Both the position numbers and the translations under genes were made by a program. 64,000 nucleotides of DNA, from contig JADJLP010000010.1 in NCBI GenBank assembly GCA_016710065.1, forward strand, positions 496,001 through 560,000. Reading direction: 5' to 3'. How positions within the stretch are numbered: the stretch's first letter is position 1; each line of letters begins with the position of its first letter. Positions 10,488 to 21,060 of this stretch are shown here, in pieces. The DNA comes from Candidatus Ideonella esbjergensis. GTDB lineage: Bacteria > Pseudomonadota > Gammaproteobacteria > Burkholderiales > Burkholderiaceae_C. The notes under the pieces are model-generated. The model saw only the letters and a program-made list of their open reading frames with translations. It made no database searches and had not been told where the DNA came from.

Positions 10488-10982
10488 TCAGGCAGGCCGG
10501 AACATCTGCACGTGGGGGATGCTGTCTTCGCCATAGGGCATACCCACGATCTCGAAGCCGAAGCCGCCATAGAAGGCCGCCAGATGCGCCTGGGCGCTGA
10601 TGCGTATGCCCTGGTTGGGAAACTGGTTGACGCAGCGCTCAACCCCCTCACCCACCAGCACGCCGCCCAGGCCCTGGCCGCGCAGCGCCAGGTGGGTGAC
10701 CACGCGGCCAATGGACGGCTCGGCGTATTTGAGGCCCGGGTCAACCGCCCGCAGGTAGAGCGCCAGCGCGCCGGCCGGCAGTTCGCCGCTGGGCTGGCCC
10801 AGGCGGCCTAGCAAATGCCAGCTCTGCTGGTCCAGGCCATCGGGGTCGAGGTAGGGGCCCTGCTCCAGGATGAATACGCGCGCTCGCAACTGCAGCGCGT
10901 CGTACAGGTCGTGCAGGCTCAGCTCTTCGAACCGGGCCCAGCTCCAGCGGATGTCAAAACGTCGGTGCATGGGCCGGTGCAT
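10488..10982 (-). CDS. GNAT family N-acetyltransferase, ElaA-like
   Basis: The 164-residue protein has the ElaA pattern: an N-terminal WARFEELSLHDLYDALQLRARVFILEQ segment, then the acetyl-CoA loop region VVTHLALRGQGLGGVLV and a C-terminal YGGFGFEIVGMPYGEDSIPHVQM. GNAT enzymes move acetyl from acetyl-CoA to amines. The ElaA substrate is not known to me. The ATG at 10982 overlaps the stop of the upstream reductase as TGATG, favouring coupled translation. An internal ATG at 10970 (MHRRFD) would give a protein four residues shorter and cannot be excluded. Confidence 0.85.
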   Translation of the reverse strand: MHRPMHRRFDIRWSWARFEELSLHDLYDALQLRARVFILEQGPYLDPDGLDQQSWHLLGRLGQPSGELPAGALALYLRAVDPGLKYAEPSIGRVVTHLALRGQGLGGVLVGEGVERCVNQFPNQGIRISAQAHLAAFYGGFGFEIVGMPYGEDSIPHVQMFRPA

Positions 10983-12001
10983 CAAACCAGCTTGACGAGC
11001 TGCTTGCCGAAGTTTTTGCCCTTGAGCAGGCCCAGGAAGGCCTCGGGCGCGGCGGCAATGCCCTGTGCCACTGTCTCGCGGTACTTGAGCTTGCCAGTGG
11101 CCACCATGCCGCCCAGTTCCTTCAGCGCCTCGGGCCAGACCTCCATGTGCTCGCTGACGATGAAGCCTTCGAGCTTCATGCGGTTCACCAGGATCAGCGA
11201 CGGGTTGGTCAAGGGGATGGGCGCGCCGTTGTAGCCCGAGATCATTCCGCAAAAGGCGATGCGGCTGAAGGCATTGCAGCGCAGCATCACGGCGTCGAGG
11301 ATCATGCCGCCCACGTTCTCGAAGTAGCCGTCGATGCCGTTCGGGCAGGCCTCTTTCAGCGCCTTGCTCAGCGACTTCACATCGGCGTGCTGCTTGTAGT
11401 CGATGCAGGCGTCGAAGCCCAGTTCGCTTACCACCTGGGCGCATTTGTCGGGCCCGCCGGCAATGCCCACCACACGGCAGCCCCGCGCCTTGGCCAGCTG
11501 GCCCACCGCGCCACCCACGGCACCGCTGGCGGCGCTCACCACCACAGTCTCGCCGGCCTTCGGGTTGATGATCTTCACCAGGCCGTACCAGGCGGTGACA
11601 CCGGGCATGCCCACCGCGCCCAGGTAGGCCGAGAGCGGCACATGGGTGGTGTCCACCTTCTGCAGCGCGCCGCGCTGGTGGGCCCCCACGCGCTGGTACT
11701 CCTGCCAGCCGCCCATGCCCACGACCTTTTCACCGGGCTTGAAGAAGTCGTTCCTGCTCTCCACCACCTCGCCCACCGTGCCGCCGATCATCACCTCGTC
11801 CAGCGGCTGCGGCTGGGCGTAGCTCTTGCCATCGTTCATGCGGCCGCGCATGTACGGGTCGAGGCTGAGGAAGTGGTTGCGTACCAGCACCTCGCCGTCC
11901 TGCAGCGGCGCCACGGGCGCTTCGACGAGCTTGAAGTTGTCGGCGGAGGGCTCGGCGCTGGGGCGCGAGGCCAGTACGATCTGGCGGTTGATGAGGCTCA
12001 T
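10982..12001 (-). CDS. MDR-family NADP-dependent oxidoreductase (CurA/PTGR-like)
   Basis: The 339-residue medium-chain reductase lacks zinc ligands and carries the NADPH loop SAASGAVGGAVGQLAKARG. It also has LSLDPYMRGRMND and the C-terminal KLKYRETVAQGIAAAPEAFLGLLKGKNFGK seen in CurA and leukotriene B4 12-hydroxydehydrogenase relatives. These enzymes reduce the C=C bond of alpha,beta-unsaturated ketones or aldehydes. The gene lies among acyl-CoA metabolism genes and shares a TGATG junction with the acetyltransferase gene. It is 13 bases downstream of a thioesterase gene. Confidence 0.9.
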   Translation of the reverse strand: MSLINRQIVLASRPSAEPSADNFKLVEAPVAPLQDGEVLVRNHFLSLDPYMRGRMNDGKSYAQPQPLDEVMIGGTVGEVVESRNDFFKPGEKVVGMGGWQEYQRVGAHQRGALQKVDTTHVPLSAYLGAVGMPGVTAWYGLVKIINPKAGETVVVSAASGAVGGAVGQLAKARGCRVVGIAGGPDKCAQVVSELGFDACIDYKQHADVKSLSKALKEACPNGIDGYFENVGGMILDAVMLRCNAFSRIAFCGMISGYNGAPIPLTNPSLILVNRMKLEGFIVSEHMEVWPEALKELGGMVATGKLKYRETVAQGIAAAPEAFLGLLKGKNFGKQLVKLV

Positions 12002-12014
12002 GGCGGAGGTGCTT

Positions 12015-12470
12015 TCAGGGTGAGAGTTCGTTGCGTTGCAGGGGTTTCACGCTGCGGCCCTGGCCGGGCAAGGCACGCAGGTACTTGAAGGTGCCGGTGG
12101 CATGGGCACACAACTGGCCCTCGGCATTGAGCACCGAGGCCTCGCAGAAGGCCATGGTGGCGGTGCGGTGCAGCAGCTTGCCCAGGGCCCGCAACTGGCC
12201 CTCGCCCGGGCGCAGGAAGCTGGTCTTCATCTCGATGGTGGCGCAGCCCGGGCCTTCGAGGTTGAGGCTGCGCGCGGCCGTGGCCATGGCCACGTCCAGC
12301 ATGGTCATCAACACGCCGCCGTGCGCCACGGCCCACGAGTTCAGGTGTGCCTCGGCCAGGTCCACGTGCAGTTCCGAGGCACCGTCGGCGCACGCGACCA
12401 GTTCCAGGCCCAGTTGCTCCACAAACGGGATGCGCACCGGGAATGGGATCTTGGGGGTGTGTTTGCTCAT
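12015..12470 (-). CDS. PaaI-type hot-dog thioesterase (first of three in the block)
   Basis: The protein is about 151 residues with the hot-dog signature: FVEQLGLEL, then HLNSWAVAHGGVLMTMLDVAMATAA, which includes the HGG oxyanion segment and an Asp. Such enzymes hydrolyse acyl-CoA thioesters, often to rescue CoA from dead-end intermediates. The ATG at 12470 gives the typical N-terminus MSKHTPKIPF. An in-frame ATG at 12488 would add six residues and overlap the end of the upstream SDR gene. Neither has a strong Shine-Dalgarno sequence. It is part of a tightly packed minus-strand block. Confidence 0.82.
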   Translation of the reverse strand: MSKHTPKIPFPVRIPFVEQLGLELVACADGASELHVDLAEAHLNSWAVAHGGVLMTMLDVAMATAARSLNLEGPGCATIEMKTSFLRPGEGQLRALGKLLHRTATMAFCEASVLNAEGQLCAHATGTFKYLRALPGQGRSVKPLQRNELSP

Positions 12471-12477
12471 CGCGCCA

Positions 12478-13269
12478 TCATGAGCCATGCACGGCGCTCA
12501 CGCCGCCGTCCACCGCCAGGATCTGGCCGGTGATGTGCTTGCCGGCGTCTGACGCAAACAGCAACGCCGCGCCTTTCAGGTCGTCGTCGTCGCCAATGCG
12601 ACGCAGCGGCGCGTGGGCAGCCATGTTGTCGGCGCCCAGTTTGGCCAGCAGGCCTTGGGTCATCTTGCTGTGGAAGAAGCCCGGTGCCAGGGCGTTGACG
12701 GTGATGCCGTATTCGCCCCATTCGCCAGCCAAGGCACGGGTGAAGTTCACCACCGCACCCTTGCTGGTGTTGTAGGCGATGGTCTTCATGGTGCTGGGGT
12801 TGCCGCTGAGGCCGGCGATGGAGGCGACGTTGATGATGCGGCCCGAGCGGCGCTGGATCATGCCGGCCTTGGCCACGGCCTGGCTGATCACGAAGAGGCT
12901 GCGGATGTTCAGGTTCATCACCTTGTCCCAGGCTTCGAGCGGGTGCTCTTCGGCCGGTGCGCCCCAGGTGGCGCCGGCGTTGTTCACCAGGATGTCGATG
13001 TGGCCCAGGCGCTGCAGCGTCTCGCCCACCAGGCGCTGCGCGTCGTCGGGCTTGCTGACGTCGGCCGCAATCCAGCGGGTGTCGATGCCCTTGGCCTGCA
13101 GATCGGCGGCGGCCTCTTCCAGGTCGGCCGCCTTGCGCGAGCTGAGCATGATCTTGGCGCCGGCCTCGCCCAGGGCCTCGGCAATCTGCAGGCCCAGGCC
13201 GCGCGAGCCACCGGTGACCAGGGCGGTGCGGCCGCTGAGGTCGAAGAGTTTATGGATCGGGGTGCTCAT
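12478..13269 (-). CDS. SDR family NAD(P)-dependent oxidoreductase
   Basis: The 263-residue classical SDR has TGGSRGLG (about residue 18), NNAGATWGAPAEE, active-site YNTSKGAVV, and the terminal LAVDGGVSAVHGS segment common in FabG-like enzymes. It probably acts on a 3-hydroxyacyl or related alcohol. The start at 13269 (MSTPIHKLFDLSG) follows AAGGAGACATGAC, a strong Shine-Dalgarno sequence. An ATG farther upstream would give an unlikely Arg-rich extension. It lies 20 bases downstream of the acyl-CoA dehydrogenase gene. Confidence 0.9.
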   Translation of the reverse strand: MSTPIHKLFDLSGRTALVTGGSRGLGLQIAEALGEAGAKIMLSSRKAADLEEAAADLQAKGIDTRWIAADVSKPDDAQRLVGETLQRLGHIDILVNNAGATWGAPAEEHPLEAWDKVMNLNIRSLFVISQAVAKAGMIQRRSGRIINVASIAGLSGNPSTMKTIAYNTSKGAVVNFTRALAGEWGEYGITVNALAPGFFHSKMTQGLLAKLGADNMAAHAPLRRIGDDDDLKGAALLFASDAGKHITGQILAVDGGVSAVHGS

Positions 13270-13289
13270 GTCATGTCTCCTTCGTGTTT

Positions 13290-15122
13290 TCAGAACCAGG
13301 CGTCGTTCATCTCGCGGCACACCGCTTCGCGGCGGCTCACCACATTCAGCCAGGCGCCGATCTTGGGCAGCTCGTAGGCGTGGAAGTAGCGCAGTGCGGC
13401 CAGCAGGCCGGCGTTGCGATTGCGCTCATCGTCGGTTCTGGGCGTGTTGGCCTGGGCGACCAGGCCCAGTTCCAGCCAGACCCAGGCCAGCACCACATGG
13501 CCAAAGGCCTGCAGGTAGGGCGTGGCATTGGCCAGGGCCTCTTCGGGCACACCGGTGAACCAGGCGGCCTTGGTGGCGGCCCCCAGTTGCTGGAGGGCGC
13601 TGGCCAGGCCTGCGGCGTGCTCGGCCAGGCCGTCCACCTGGCCGGCGCGGGTGAGGGTGTCGTTGATGCGCGTGGCCAGCAGCTTCAGGCCGGCGCCGCC
13701 CTGCATCACCACCTTGCGGCCCAGCAAATCAAGCGCCTGGATGCCATGGGTGCCTTCGTGGATCATGTTCAGGCGGTTGTCGCGCCAGTACTGCTCCACC
13801 GGAAAGTCGCGTGTGTAGCCATAGCCACCCAGCACCTGGATGGCCAGGCTGTTGGCCTCCAGGCACCATTCGCTGGGCCAGCTCTTGGCAATGGGGGTGA
13901 GCACCTCCAGCAGCAGGTTGGCTTCGGCGGCGGCCTCGGGCGCGCCGGTGTGGGCCTCGTCCACCAGGCGGGCGCAGTACAGCTCCAAGGCCAGCGCGCC
14001 CTCGCTGTAGGCCTTCTGCGCCAGCAGCATGCGCTTCACGTCGGCGTGCTCGATGATGGGCACTTGCGGGCGCGCCGCATCCTTGCCACCCTCGGTCATC
14101 GGCCGGCCCTGCGGGCGCTGGCGCGCGTAGGCCAGAGAGGCCTCGTAGCCGGCCATGCCCAGCATGGTGGCGGCGATGCCCACGCCGATGCGGGCCTCGT
14201 TCATCATGTGGAACATGCAGCGCAGGCCCTCGCCGGGCTTGCCCACCAGGTAGCCGATGGCACCGGCGGCACCCTGCGGCTTGAACTTGCCTTCGCCAAA
14301 GTTCAGCAGCGTGTTGGTGGTGCCGCGCCAGCCGCACTTGTGGTTCAGCCCGGCCAGGGCCACGTCGTTGCGCTCGCCGGTGAGATCGCCATGTTCGTTC
14401 ACCAGCTTCTTGGGAGCGATGAACAGCGAGATGCCCTTCACGCCCGGCACCAGCTTGCCATCGGGCCCAGGGATCTTGGCCAGCACCAGGTGCACGATGT
14501 TTTCGGTCAGCTCGTGCTCGCCGGCGCTGATCCACATCTTGTTGCCGGTGAGCCGAAAGCGCGGGCCCAGCGGGTCGGCCTCAAAACCATCGCCATCAGG
14601 CTGGGCCTTGGTGGCCACGTCTGACAGGCTCGATCCTGCTTGCGGCTCCGACAAACACATGGTGCCCGACCAGCGGCCGCTGAACTCGTTGAGCGCGAAC
14701 ACTCGCTGCTGCGCCAGCGTGCCATGGGCCATCAGCAGGTTGGCATTGCCGGTGGTGAGCATGCCGGCACCGATGCTCACCGAGGCCTTGGCAAAGAAGC
14801 CGTTGGCCGCCGCCTCCACCGTGTAGGGCAATTGCATGCCGCCGATGTCGTAGCTTTGCGCGGCGCTGAGCATGCCCGATTCGGCATAGGCCTTCCAGGC
14901 ATCGTGCGTGGCTTGCGGCAGGTGCACCTTCTCGCCATCGAAGCGCGGCTCCTCGGTGTCGACCAGGCGGTTGAACGGCGCGTACTTCTCGCGGGCGATG
15001 CGCTCGCAGGTGTTCAGCACCTGGGCGAAGGTTTCGGCGCTGTGGTCGGCAAAGCGCTCGCGCTCGGTGAGGGAGGCCACGTTCAGCCAGTCGTTCAGCA
15101 GGAAGTCGACGATGGGACGCAT
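13290..15122 (-). CDS. Acyl-CoA dehydrogenase (large C-terminally extended type)
   Basis: The 610-residue flavoprotein resembles the long acyl-CoA dehydrogenases with a C-terminal extension (AcdA/DmdC-like), rather than the 380-residue short type. Visible motifs include WSGTMCLSEPQAGSSLSDVATKA (substrate and FAD contact), ISAGEHELTENIVHLVLAKIPG, and the QVLGGYGYTRDFPVEQYWRDNRLNMIHEGTHGIQ segment. It catalyses the first, alpha-beta desaturation step of beta-oxidation and passes electrons to ETF, for which a quinone oxidoreductase is encoded at 60443-62128. The preferred chain length cannot be read from the sequence. Upstream are two thioesterase genes, 33 bases away. Confidence 0.92.
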   Translation of the reverse strand: MRPIVDFLLNDWLNVASLTERERFADHSAETFAQVLNTCERIAREKYAPFNRLVDTEEPRFDGEKVHLPQATHDAWKAYAESGMLSAAQSYDIGGMQLPYTVEAAANGFFAKASVSIGAGMLTTGNANLLMAHGTLAQQRVFALNEFSGRWSGTMCLSEPQAGSSLSDVATKAQPDGDGFEADPLGPRFRLTGNKMWISAGEHELTENIVHLVLAKIPGPDGKLVPGVKGISLFIAPKKLVNEHGDLTGERNDVALAGLNHKCGWRGTTNTLLNFGEGKFKPQGAAGAIGYLVGKPGEGLRCMFHMMNEARIGVGIAATMLGMAGYEASLAYARQRPQGRPMTEGGKDAARPQVPIIEHADVKRMLLAQKAYSEGALALELYCARLVDEAHTGAPEAAAEANLLLEVLTPIAKSWPSEWCLEANSLAIQVLGGYGYTRDFPVEQYWRDNRLNMIHEGTHGIQALDLLGRKVVMQGGAGLKLLATRINDTLTRAGQVDGLAEHAAGLASALQQLGAATKAAWFTGVPEEALANATPYLQAFGHVVLAWVWLELGLVAQANTPRTDDERNRNAGLLAALRYFHAYELPKIGAWLNVVSRREAVCREMNDAWF

Positions 15123-15154
15123 GCGCCCTCCGGTTGTGAAGCGGGAATGAGTGT

Positions 15155-15580
15155 TCAGCCCTTTTGGGCCGGCGTCAGGGCCATGGTGGCCGAAGCCTTC
15201 ATCACCAGCGTGCGTTCGCTGCCCATGACAGCGTAGACCTCGGCCTCGGTGAAGCTGAGTGTGCGCCCGGCCTTCAGCACCCAGGCCTCACACACCAGTC
15301 GCTCGCCCTTGGCCGGCCGCATCAGGCTGGTCTTGAGCTCGGCCGTGACAATCCACTGCCCATCGGTCGCCAGGGTTTGCGCGGCCGAGCCCATGGAATG
15401 ATCGGCCAGGGTGGCCATCACGCCCGCATGGGCCTGGCCGGTGTGCTGCAGGTGGCGCGGTTGCAGCACCAGCTCGCTGGTGACGCGACCTGGCTCCACC
15501 GCCGTGGGTTCGGCCCCCAGGTCGACCATGAAGGGCGAGAGCCGGAAGAAGCCGCGCAGCGTGTCGAGGTCGACGTTCAT
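15155..15580 (-). CDS. PaaI-type hot-dog thioesterase (second)
   Basis: The 141-residue single hot-dog domain has HLQHTGQAHAGVMATLADHSMGSAAQTL, in which HAG replaces the commoner HGG, followed by TAELKTSLMRPAKGERLVCEAWVLKAGRTLSFTEAEVY. It is probably an acyl-CoA thioesterase acting on products of the neighbouring oxidation enzymes. It lies 13 bases downstream of another, clearly different thioesterase gene, so the pair is either an old duplication or two enzymes with different acyl preferences. Confidence 0.85.
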   Translation of the reverse strand: MNVDLDTLRGFFRLSPFMVDLGAEPTAVEPGRVTSELVLQPRHLQHTGQAHAGVMATLADHSMGSAAQTLATDGQWIVTAELKTSLMRPAKGERLVCEAWVLKAGRTLSFTEAEVYAVMGSERTLVMKASATMALTPAQKG

Positions 15581-15593
15581 GCGATGCGGCGAT

Positions 15594-16037
15594 TCAGCTG
15601 GCCGGGCTCTCGCCCAACTTCACGATGGTGCCCTGCCCCAACGCGCAGAGCTTTTCCACCCCACCACTGACGGCAAACACCTGGCAGCGGGCCACGCTCT
15701 GGGCCTTGCCCACGTGCTCGGCCTGGGCGCGCACGATGAGCTTGTCGCCCACCGCCGGCCGCACATAGTTGATCTTGAACTCGGACGTGACCACCGGCAC
15801 CTGCATGGCCGTGCCACCGGCGTAGGTGAGCGCGTTGTCGGCCAGGTAGCTGACGATGCCGCCGTGGGCAAAGCCATGCTGCTGCTTGTGCTCGTCCTTG
15901 AGCACCAGTTGCAACTCCACCTTGCCGGGTGACAGGGCGTTGAGTTCGGTGCCCAGCAGCACGCTGAAGGCCTGCTGGGCCAGGATCTCGCGGCCCATTT
16001 GCAGGAAGACCTCGGGGCTGACCTGCGGCGGCGCCAT
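15594..16037 (-). CDS. PaaI-type hot-dog thioesterase (third)
   Basis: The 147-residue protein begins MAPPQVSPEVFLQMGREIL and has QQHGFAHGGIVSYLADNALTYAGGTAM, with the HGG motif, and VTSEFKINYVRPAVGDKLIVRAQ. It belongs to the same hot-dog superfamily as its neighbour but has low visible identity to it. The ATG at 16037 overlaps the thiolase stop as TGATG, so its synthesis is probably coupled to the thiolase. A longer upstream frame overlaps the thiolase gene in another phase and was rejected. Confidence 0.85.
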   Translation of the reverse strand: MAPPQVSPEVFLQMGREILAQQAFSVLLGTELNALSPGKVELQLVLKDEHKQQHGFAHGGIVSYLADNALTYAGGTAMQVPVVTSEFKINYVRPAVGDKLIVRAQAEHVGKAQSVARCQVFAVSGGVEKLCALGQGTIVKLGESPAS

Positions 16038-17212
16038 CACAGCACCTCGAACACACCCGCCGCGCCCATGCCGCCGCCGATGCACATGGTGACGCAGACG
16101 CGCTTGGCGCCACGGCGCTTGCCTTCGATCAACGCATGGCCGGTGAGGCGCTGGCCCGACACGCCATAGGGGTGGCCCACCGCGATGGCGCCGCCGTTGA
16201 CGTTCAAGCGGTCCATGGGGATGCCCAGCGTGTCGGCGCAGTACAGCACCTGCACGGCGAAGGCTTCGTTCAGCTCCCACAGGTCGATGTCGGCCACGGT
16301 CAGGCCCAGCTTCTTCAACACCTTGGGCACGGCAAAGACGGGGCCGATGCCCATCTCGTCGGGCTCGCAGCCGGCCACCGCGAAGCCGAGGAAGCGGCCC
16401 AGGGGCTTCAAACCCTTTTGCTGGGCGTAGGTGTCGCTCACCACCACGCAGGCGCCGCCGCCGTCGCTGAATTGGCTGGCATTGCCAGCGGTAACCACAC
16501 CGCCGGGCATGGCGCTGCGGATGCCGCGCACGGCTTCAAGGGTGGTGCCGGGGCGCAGGCCTTCGTCGGCGCTGATGGTCACCTCCTTGGTGCGCAGGCC
16601 CAGCACCTTGTCGGCCACGCCGGCGGTGGTGGTGACCGAGACCAACTCGTCGTTGAACTTGCCCGCTTCCTGCGCGGCACAGGCCTTTTGCTGGCTGGCA
16701 GCGCCGTACTCGTCCATGCGCTCCTTGGCCACCTTGTAGCGCTTGGCCACGTTCTCGGCCGTCTGCAGCATGTTCCAGTAGATCTCGGGCTTGTTGGCCT
16801 TCAGCCACGAGTCGGCCAGCATGTGGGTGTTCATCTCCTGCTGAACACAGGAGATGCTCTCCACGCCGCCCGCCACGTACACATCGCCCTCGCCCGCGAT
16901 GATGCGCTGCGAGGCCATGGCGATGGTCTGCAGGCCGCTGGAGCAGAAGCGGTTGATGGTCATGCCGCTGACGGTGATGGGCAGGCCGGCGCGCAACGCG
17001 ATCTGGCGCGCGATGTTGGCGCCGGTGGCACCCTCGGGGTTGGCGCAGCCCATCAGCACGTCCTCGATGGCGCCAGGGTCAATCCCGGCGCGCTCGACGG
17101 CGGCCTTGACGGCCAGGCCACCCAGGGTGGCGCCATGGGTCATGTTGAAGGCGCCCTTCCAGCTCTTGGCCAGCGGCGTGCGTGCTGTGGAAACAATGAC
17201 TGCGTTACTCAT
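16037..17212 (-). CDS. Acetyl-CoA acyltransferase (thiolase)
   Basis: The 391-residue thiolase has the acylated Cys in NRFCSSGLQ (Cys90), GGAIAVGHPYGVSG with catalytic His347, and the second Cys in CVTMCIGGGMGA (Cys377). It performs the last step of beta-oxidation, cleaving 3-ketoacyl-CoA with CoA. The start MSNAVIVSTARTP at 17212 is the standard thiolase N-terminus. It is followed after 31 bases of spacing by its presumed partner, the FadB-like gene, in the order fadB then fadA on the minus strand. A FadA-type role in fatty acid degradation is most likely; biosynthetic acetoacetyl-CoA thiolase is less likely given the neighbour. Confidence 0.94.
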   Translation of the reverse strand: MSNAVIVSTARTPLAKSWKGAFNMTHGATLGGLAVKAAVERAGIDPGAIEDVLMGCANPEGATGANIARQIALRAGLPITVSGMTINRFCSSGLQTIAMASQRIIAGEGDVYVAGGVESISCVQQEMNTHMLADSWLKANKPEIYWNMLQTAENVAKRYKVAKERMDEYGAASQQKACAAQEAGKFNDELVSVTTTAGVADKVLGLRTKEVTISADEGLRPGTTLEAVRGIRSAMPGGVVTAGNASQFSDGGGACVVVSDTYAQQKGLKPLGRFLGFAVAGCEPDEMGIGPVFAVPKVLKKLGLTVADIDLWELNEAFAVQVLYCADTLGIPMDRLNVNGGAIAVGHPYGVSGQRLTGHALIEGKRRGAKRVCVTMCIGGGMGAAGVFEVL

Positions 17213-17243
17213 GACAAATCCTGTGTGCGTATGGGGTGGGCGA

Positions 17244-19340
<2,097 letters not shown>

Positions 19341-19354
19341 GGGTGGGAGTCCTT

Positions 19355-19366
19355 TGCCCTAGGGCA
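19355..19366. promoter_or_regulatory. 12-bp palindrome TGCCCTAGGGCA before the fadB-like gene
   Basis: A perfect 12-bp palindrome lies 14 bases before the start codon and 8 bases from the larger operator. It could be a second protein site or a short RNA hairpin touching the ribosome-binding region. CTAG is generally rare in proteobacterial genomes, which makes it stand out. No function is assigned. Confidence 0.35.
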
Positions 19367-19374
19367 TGTTGGGG

Positions 19375-19394
19375 AATAGAACGATCGTTCGATT
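19375..19394. promoter_or_regulatory. Palindromic operator for beta-oxidation genes
   Basis: The core GAACGATCGTTC (19379-19390) is a perfect 12-bp palindrome, and AAT...ATT on either side extends the symmetry to 18 of 20 bases. It sits 35 bases upstream of the fadB-like start, where a repressor would block the promoter. The form matches operators of TetR-family repressors that control fatty acid degradation in proteobacteria. The regulator itself is not in this window. Confidence 0.65.
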
Positions 19395-19587
19395 CTATGA
19401 ACGAAGCTCAATTTCCCAGTGTCTCTGCTGTGACAAAGCAGGGGCTAGGACAAACCCTGGAACGATTGTGGTTGGGAACCACTTGCGCCTTGCCGTCAGT
19501 CCCGCACCTCTGCCGCAACGGCTGTCAAGCGCCGCAAGATTCTGTGCTCATGCCGCCAACCGTATCGGCCTGCACTGCGCGCCCATG

Positions 19588-20883
19588 TCAAAGCAGCTTC
19601 ATGCGCCGGGCTTGTTCGATCAGCTCGGCACGGAAGTTGGGGTGCGCGATGGCAATCAATTCATGCGCCCGCTGTTTGGCCGATTTGCCACGCAGTTGCG
19701 CCACACCGAACTCGGTCACCACGTAGTTGATCTCGTTCTTGCCGGTGCTCACGTGCGTACCAGGGCTGAGCACGGGCACGATGCGCGAGAGCGTGTCGTT
19801 CTTAGCCGTGGCAGGCAGCACGATGAAGGCCTTGCCACCCTTGGAGCGGTTGGCGGCGCGCACGAAATCGGCCTGGCCACCGGTGCCCGAGTAAGGCATG
19901 GCGCCCAGGCTCTCAGAGCCGCATTGCCCCAGCAGGTCGATCTGCAAGGTGGCGTTGATGGCCACCAGGTTGTCGTTCAACCCGGCCAGCGCTGGGTCGT
20001 TGGTGTAGTTCACCGGATGCATCTCCAGCACCGGGTTGCGGTCCATGTAGCGGTAGAGCTTGTTCGATCCCAGCGCGAAAGTGGCCACCATCTTGCCGGG
20101 CAGATAGTTCTTGCGGCGGTTGGTGACGGCACCGGCTTCCACCAGCGTGAGGATGCCGTCACCGATCATCTCGGTGTGGATGCCAAGGTCGTGCTTGTGG
20201 GTGAGCTGCATCACCACAGCATCGGGTATGCCGCCGTAGCCGATCTGCAATGTGGCGCCATCCTCGATGAAGTCGGCCACGTACCTGCCGATGGCCTCTT
20301 GCACCGGACCGATCTTGGGCAGGCCCACCTCTAGCACCGGCTCGCTGCTCTCCACCAGCGCGGCCACCTGCGAGATGTGCAGCTTGCAGTTGCCATGGGC
20401 ATAGGGCACGTTGGGGTTCACCTCAAGCACTACGGCGCGAGCCTTGGCAATGGCGGCCATGGTGTAGTCGGCCGCCAAACTGATGGCGAAGTTGCCCTCG
20501 GCGTCCATGGGCGACGCCATGCTGAACACCACGTCAGACGGGATCTGCCCGCGCGTGATCTGCTCGGGAATTTCCGAGAAATGGTTGGGGATGAAATCAA
20601 TCCAGCCCTCCTGTCCGCCGGCCCGCGTGGCCGCACCAAAGAAGAAGGCCACATGCCGCACATGCTGGGTGGTGGTGGGGTCGATGTAGGCGTACTTGCG
20701 CACCGCCAGGATCTGCGCCACCTTCACGTCCCAAAAGTCGCGCCGCTGCTCGGACAACGCCGTCAGCAGCGCGGGCGGCTCACCCACCCCGGTGGGCACG
20801 ACGATGAAATCGCCGTTGCGAACGTGACGCACGGCATCGGCCGCAGAACATAGCTTTTGTTGGTAGATGGTTTGGAGCGACAT
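19588..20883 (-). CDS. Acetyl-CoA hydrolase/CoA-transferase family protein
   Basis: The 431-residue protein belongs to the acetyl-CoA hydrolase/4-hydroxybutyrate CoA-transferase family. Motifs include DFIVVPTGVGEPPALLTAL near the N-terminus, QIGYGGIPDAVV, the Glu-bearing HTEMIGDGILTLVEAGAVTN and the C-terminal YSGTGGQADFVRAANRSKGGKAFI. It exchanges or hydrolyses CoA on short acyl groups. The start at 20883 (MSLQTIYQQKL) gives normal length, whereas a start farther upstream would add an Arg/Gln-rich non-homologous tail. A 247-base gap with the operator separates its end from the fadB-like gene, so they are probably separate transcripts. Confidence 0.9.
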   Translation of the reverse strand: MSLQTIYQQKLCSAADAVRHVRNGDFIVVPTGVGEPPALLTALSEQRRDFWDVKVAQILAVRKYAYIDPTTTQHVRHVAFFFGAATRAGGQEGWIDFIPNHFSEIPEQITRGQIPSDVVFSMASPMDAEGNFAISLAADYTMAAIAKARAVVLEVNPNVPYAHGNCKLHISQVAALVESSEPVLEVGLPKIGPVQEAIGRYVADFIEDGATLQIGYGGIPDAVVMQLTHKHDLGIHTEMIGDGILTLVEAGAVTNRRKNYLPGKMVATFALGSNKLYRYMDRNPVLEMHPVNYTNDPALAGLNDNLVAINATLQIDLLGQCGSESLGAMPYSGTGGQADFVRAANRSKGGKAFIVLPATAKNDTLSRIVPVLSPGTHVSTGKNEINYVVTEFGVAQLRGKSAKQRAHELIAIAHPNFRAELIEQARRMKLL

Positions 20884-21060
20884 GGGCAGGCCTGTTGGGG
20901 CGCCCGGTGGAAGGCGCTGGTGAGGAGATGCGCCATTGTGATCACTTCGCTGCCGGCGGCCACCGGTCTTGCGCTGGCCAGCGGCCCGCGCCCGCACCAG
21001 GCGCGGCTGCACTCCGTTACACGTGAATATGGAATGCGAGGACTGCTGGCCAGTACACAG

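Noticed and set aside
10925..10945. TTCGAACC, resembling a tRNA T-loop in antisense
   Set aside because: It lies inside the acetyltransferase coding frame, and no acceptor, D or anticodon stem can be drawn around it.
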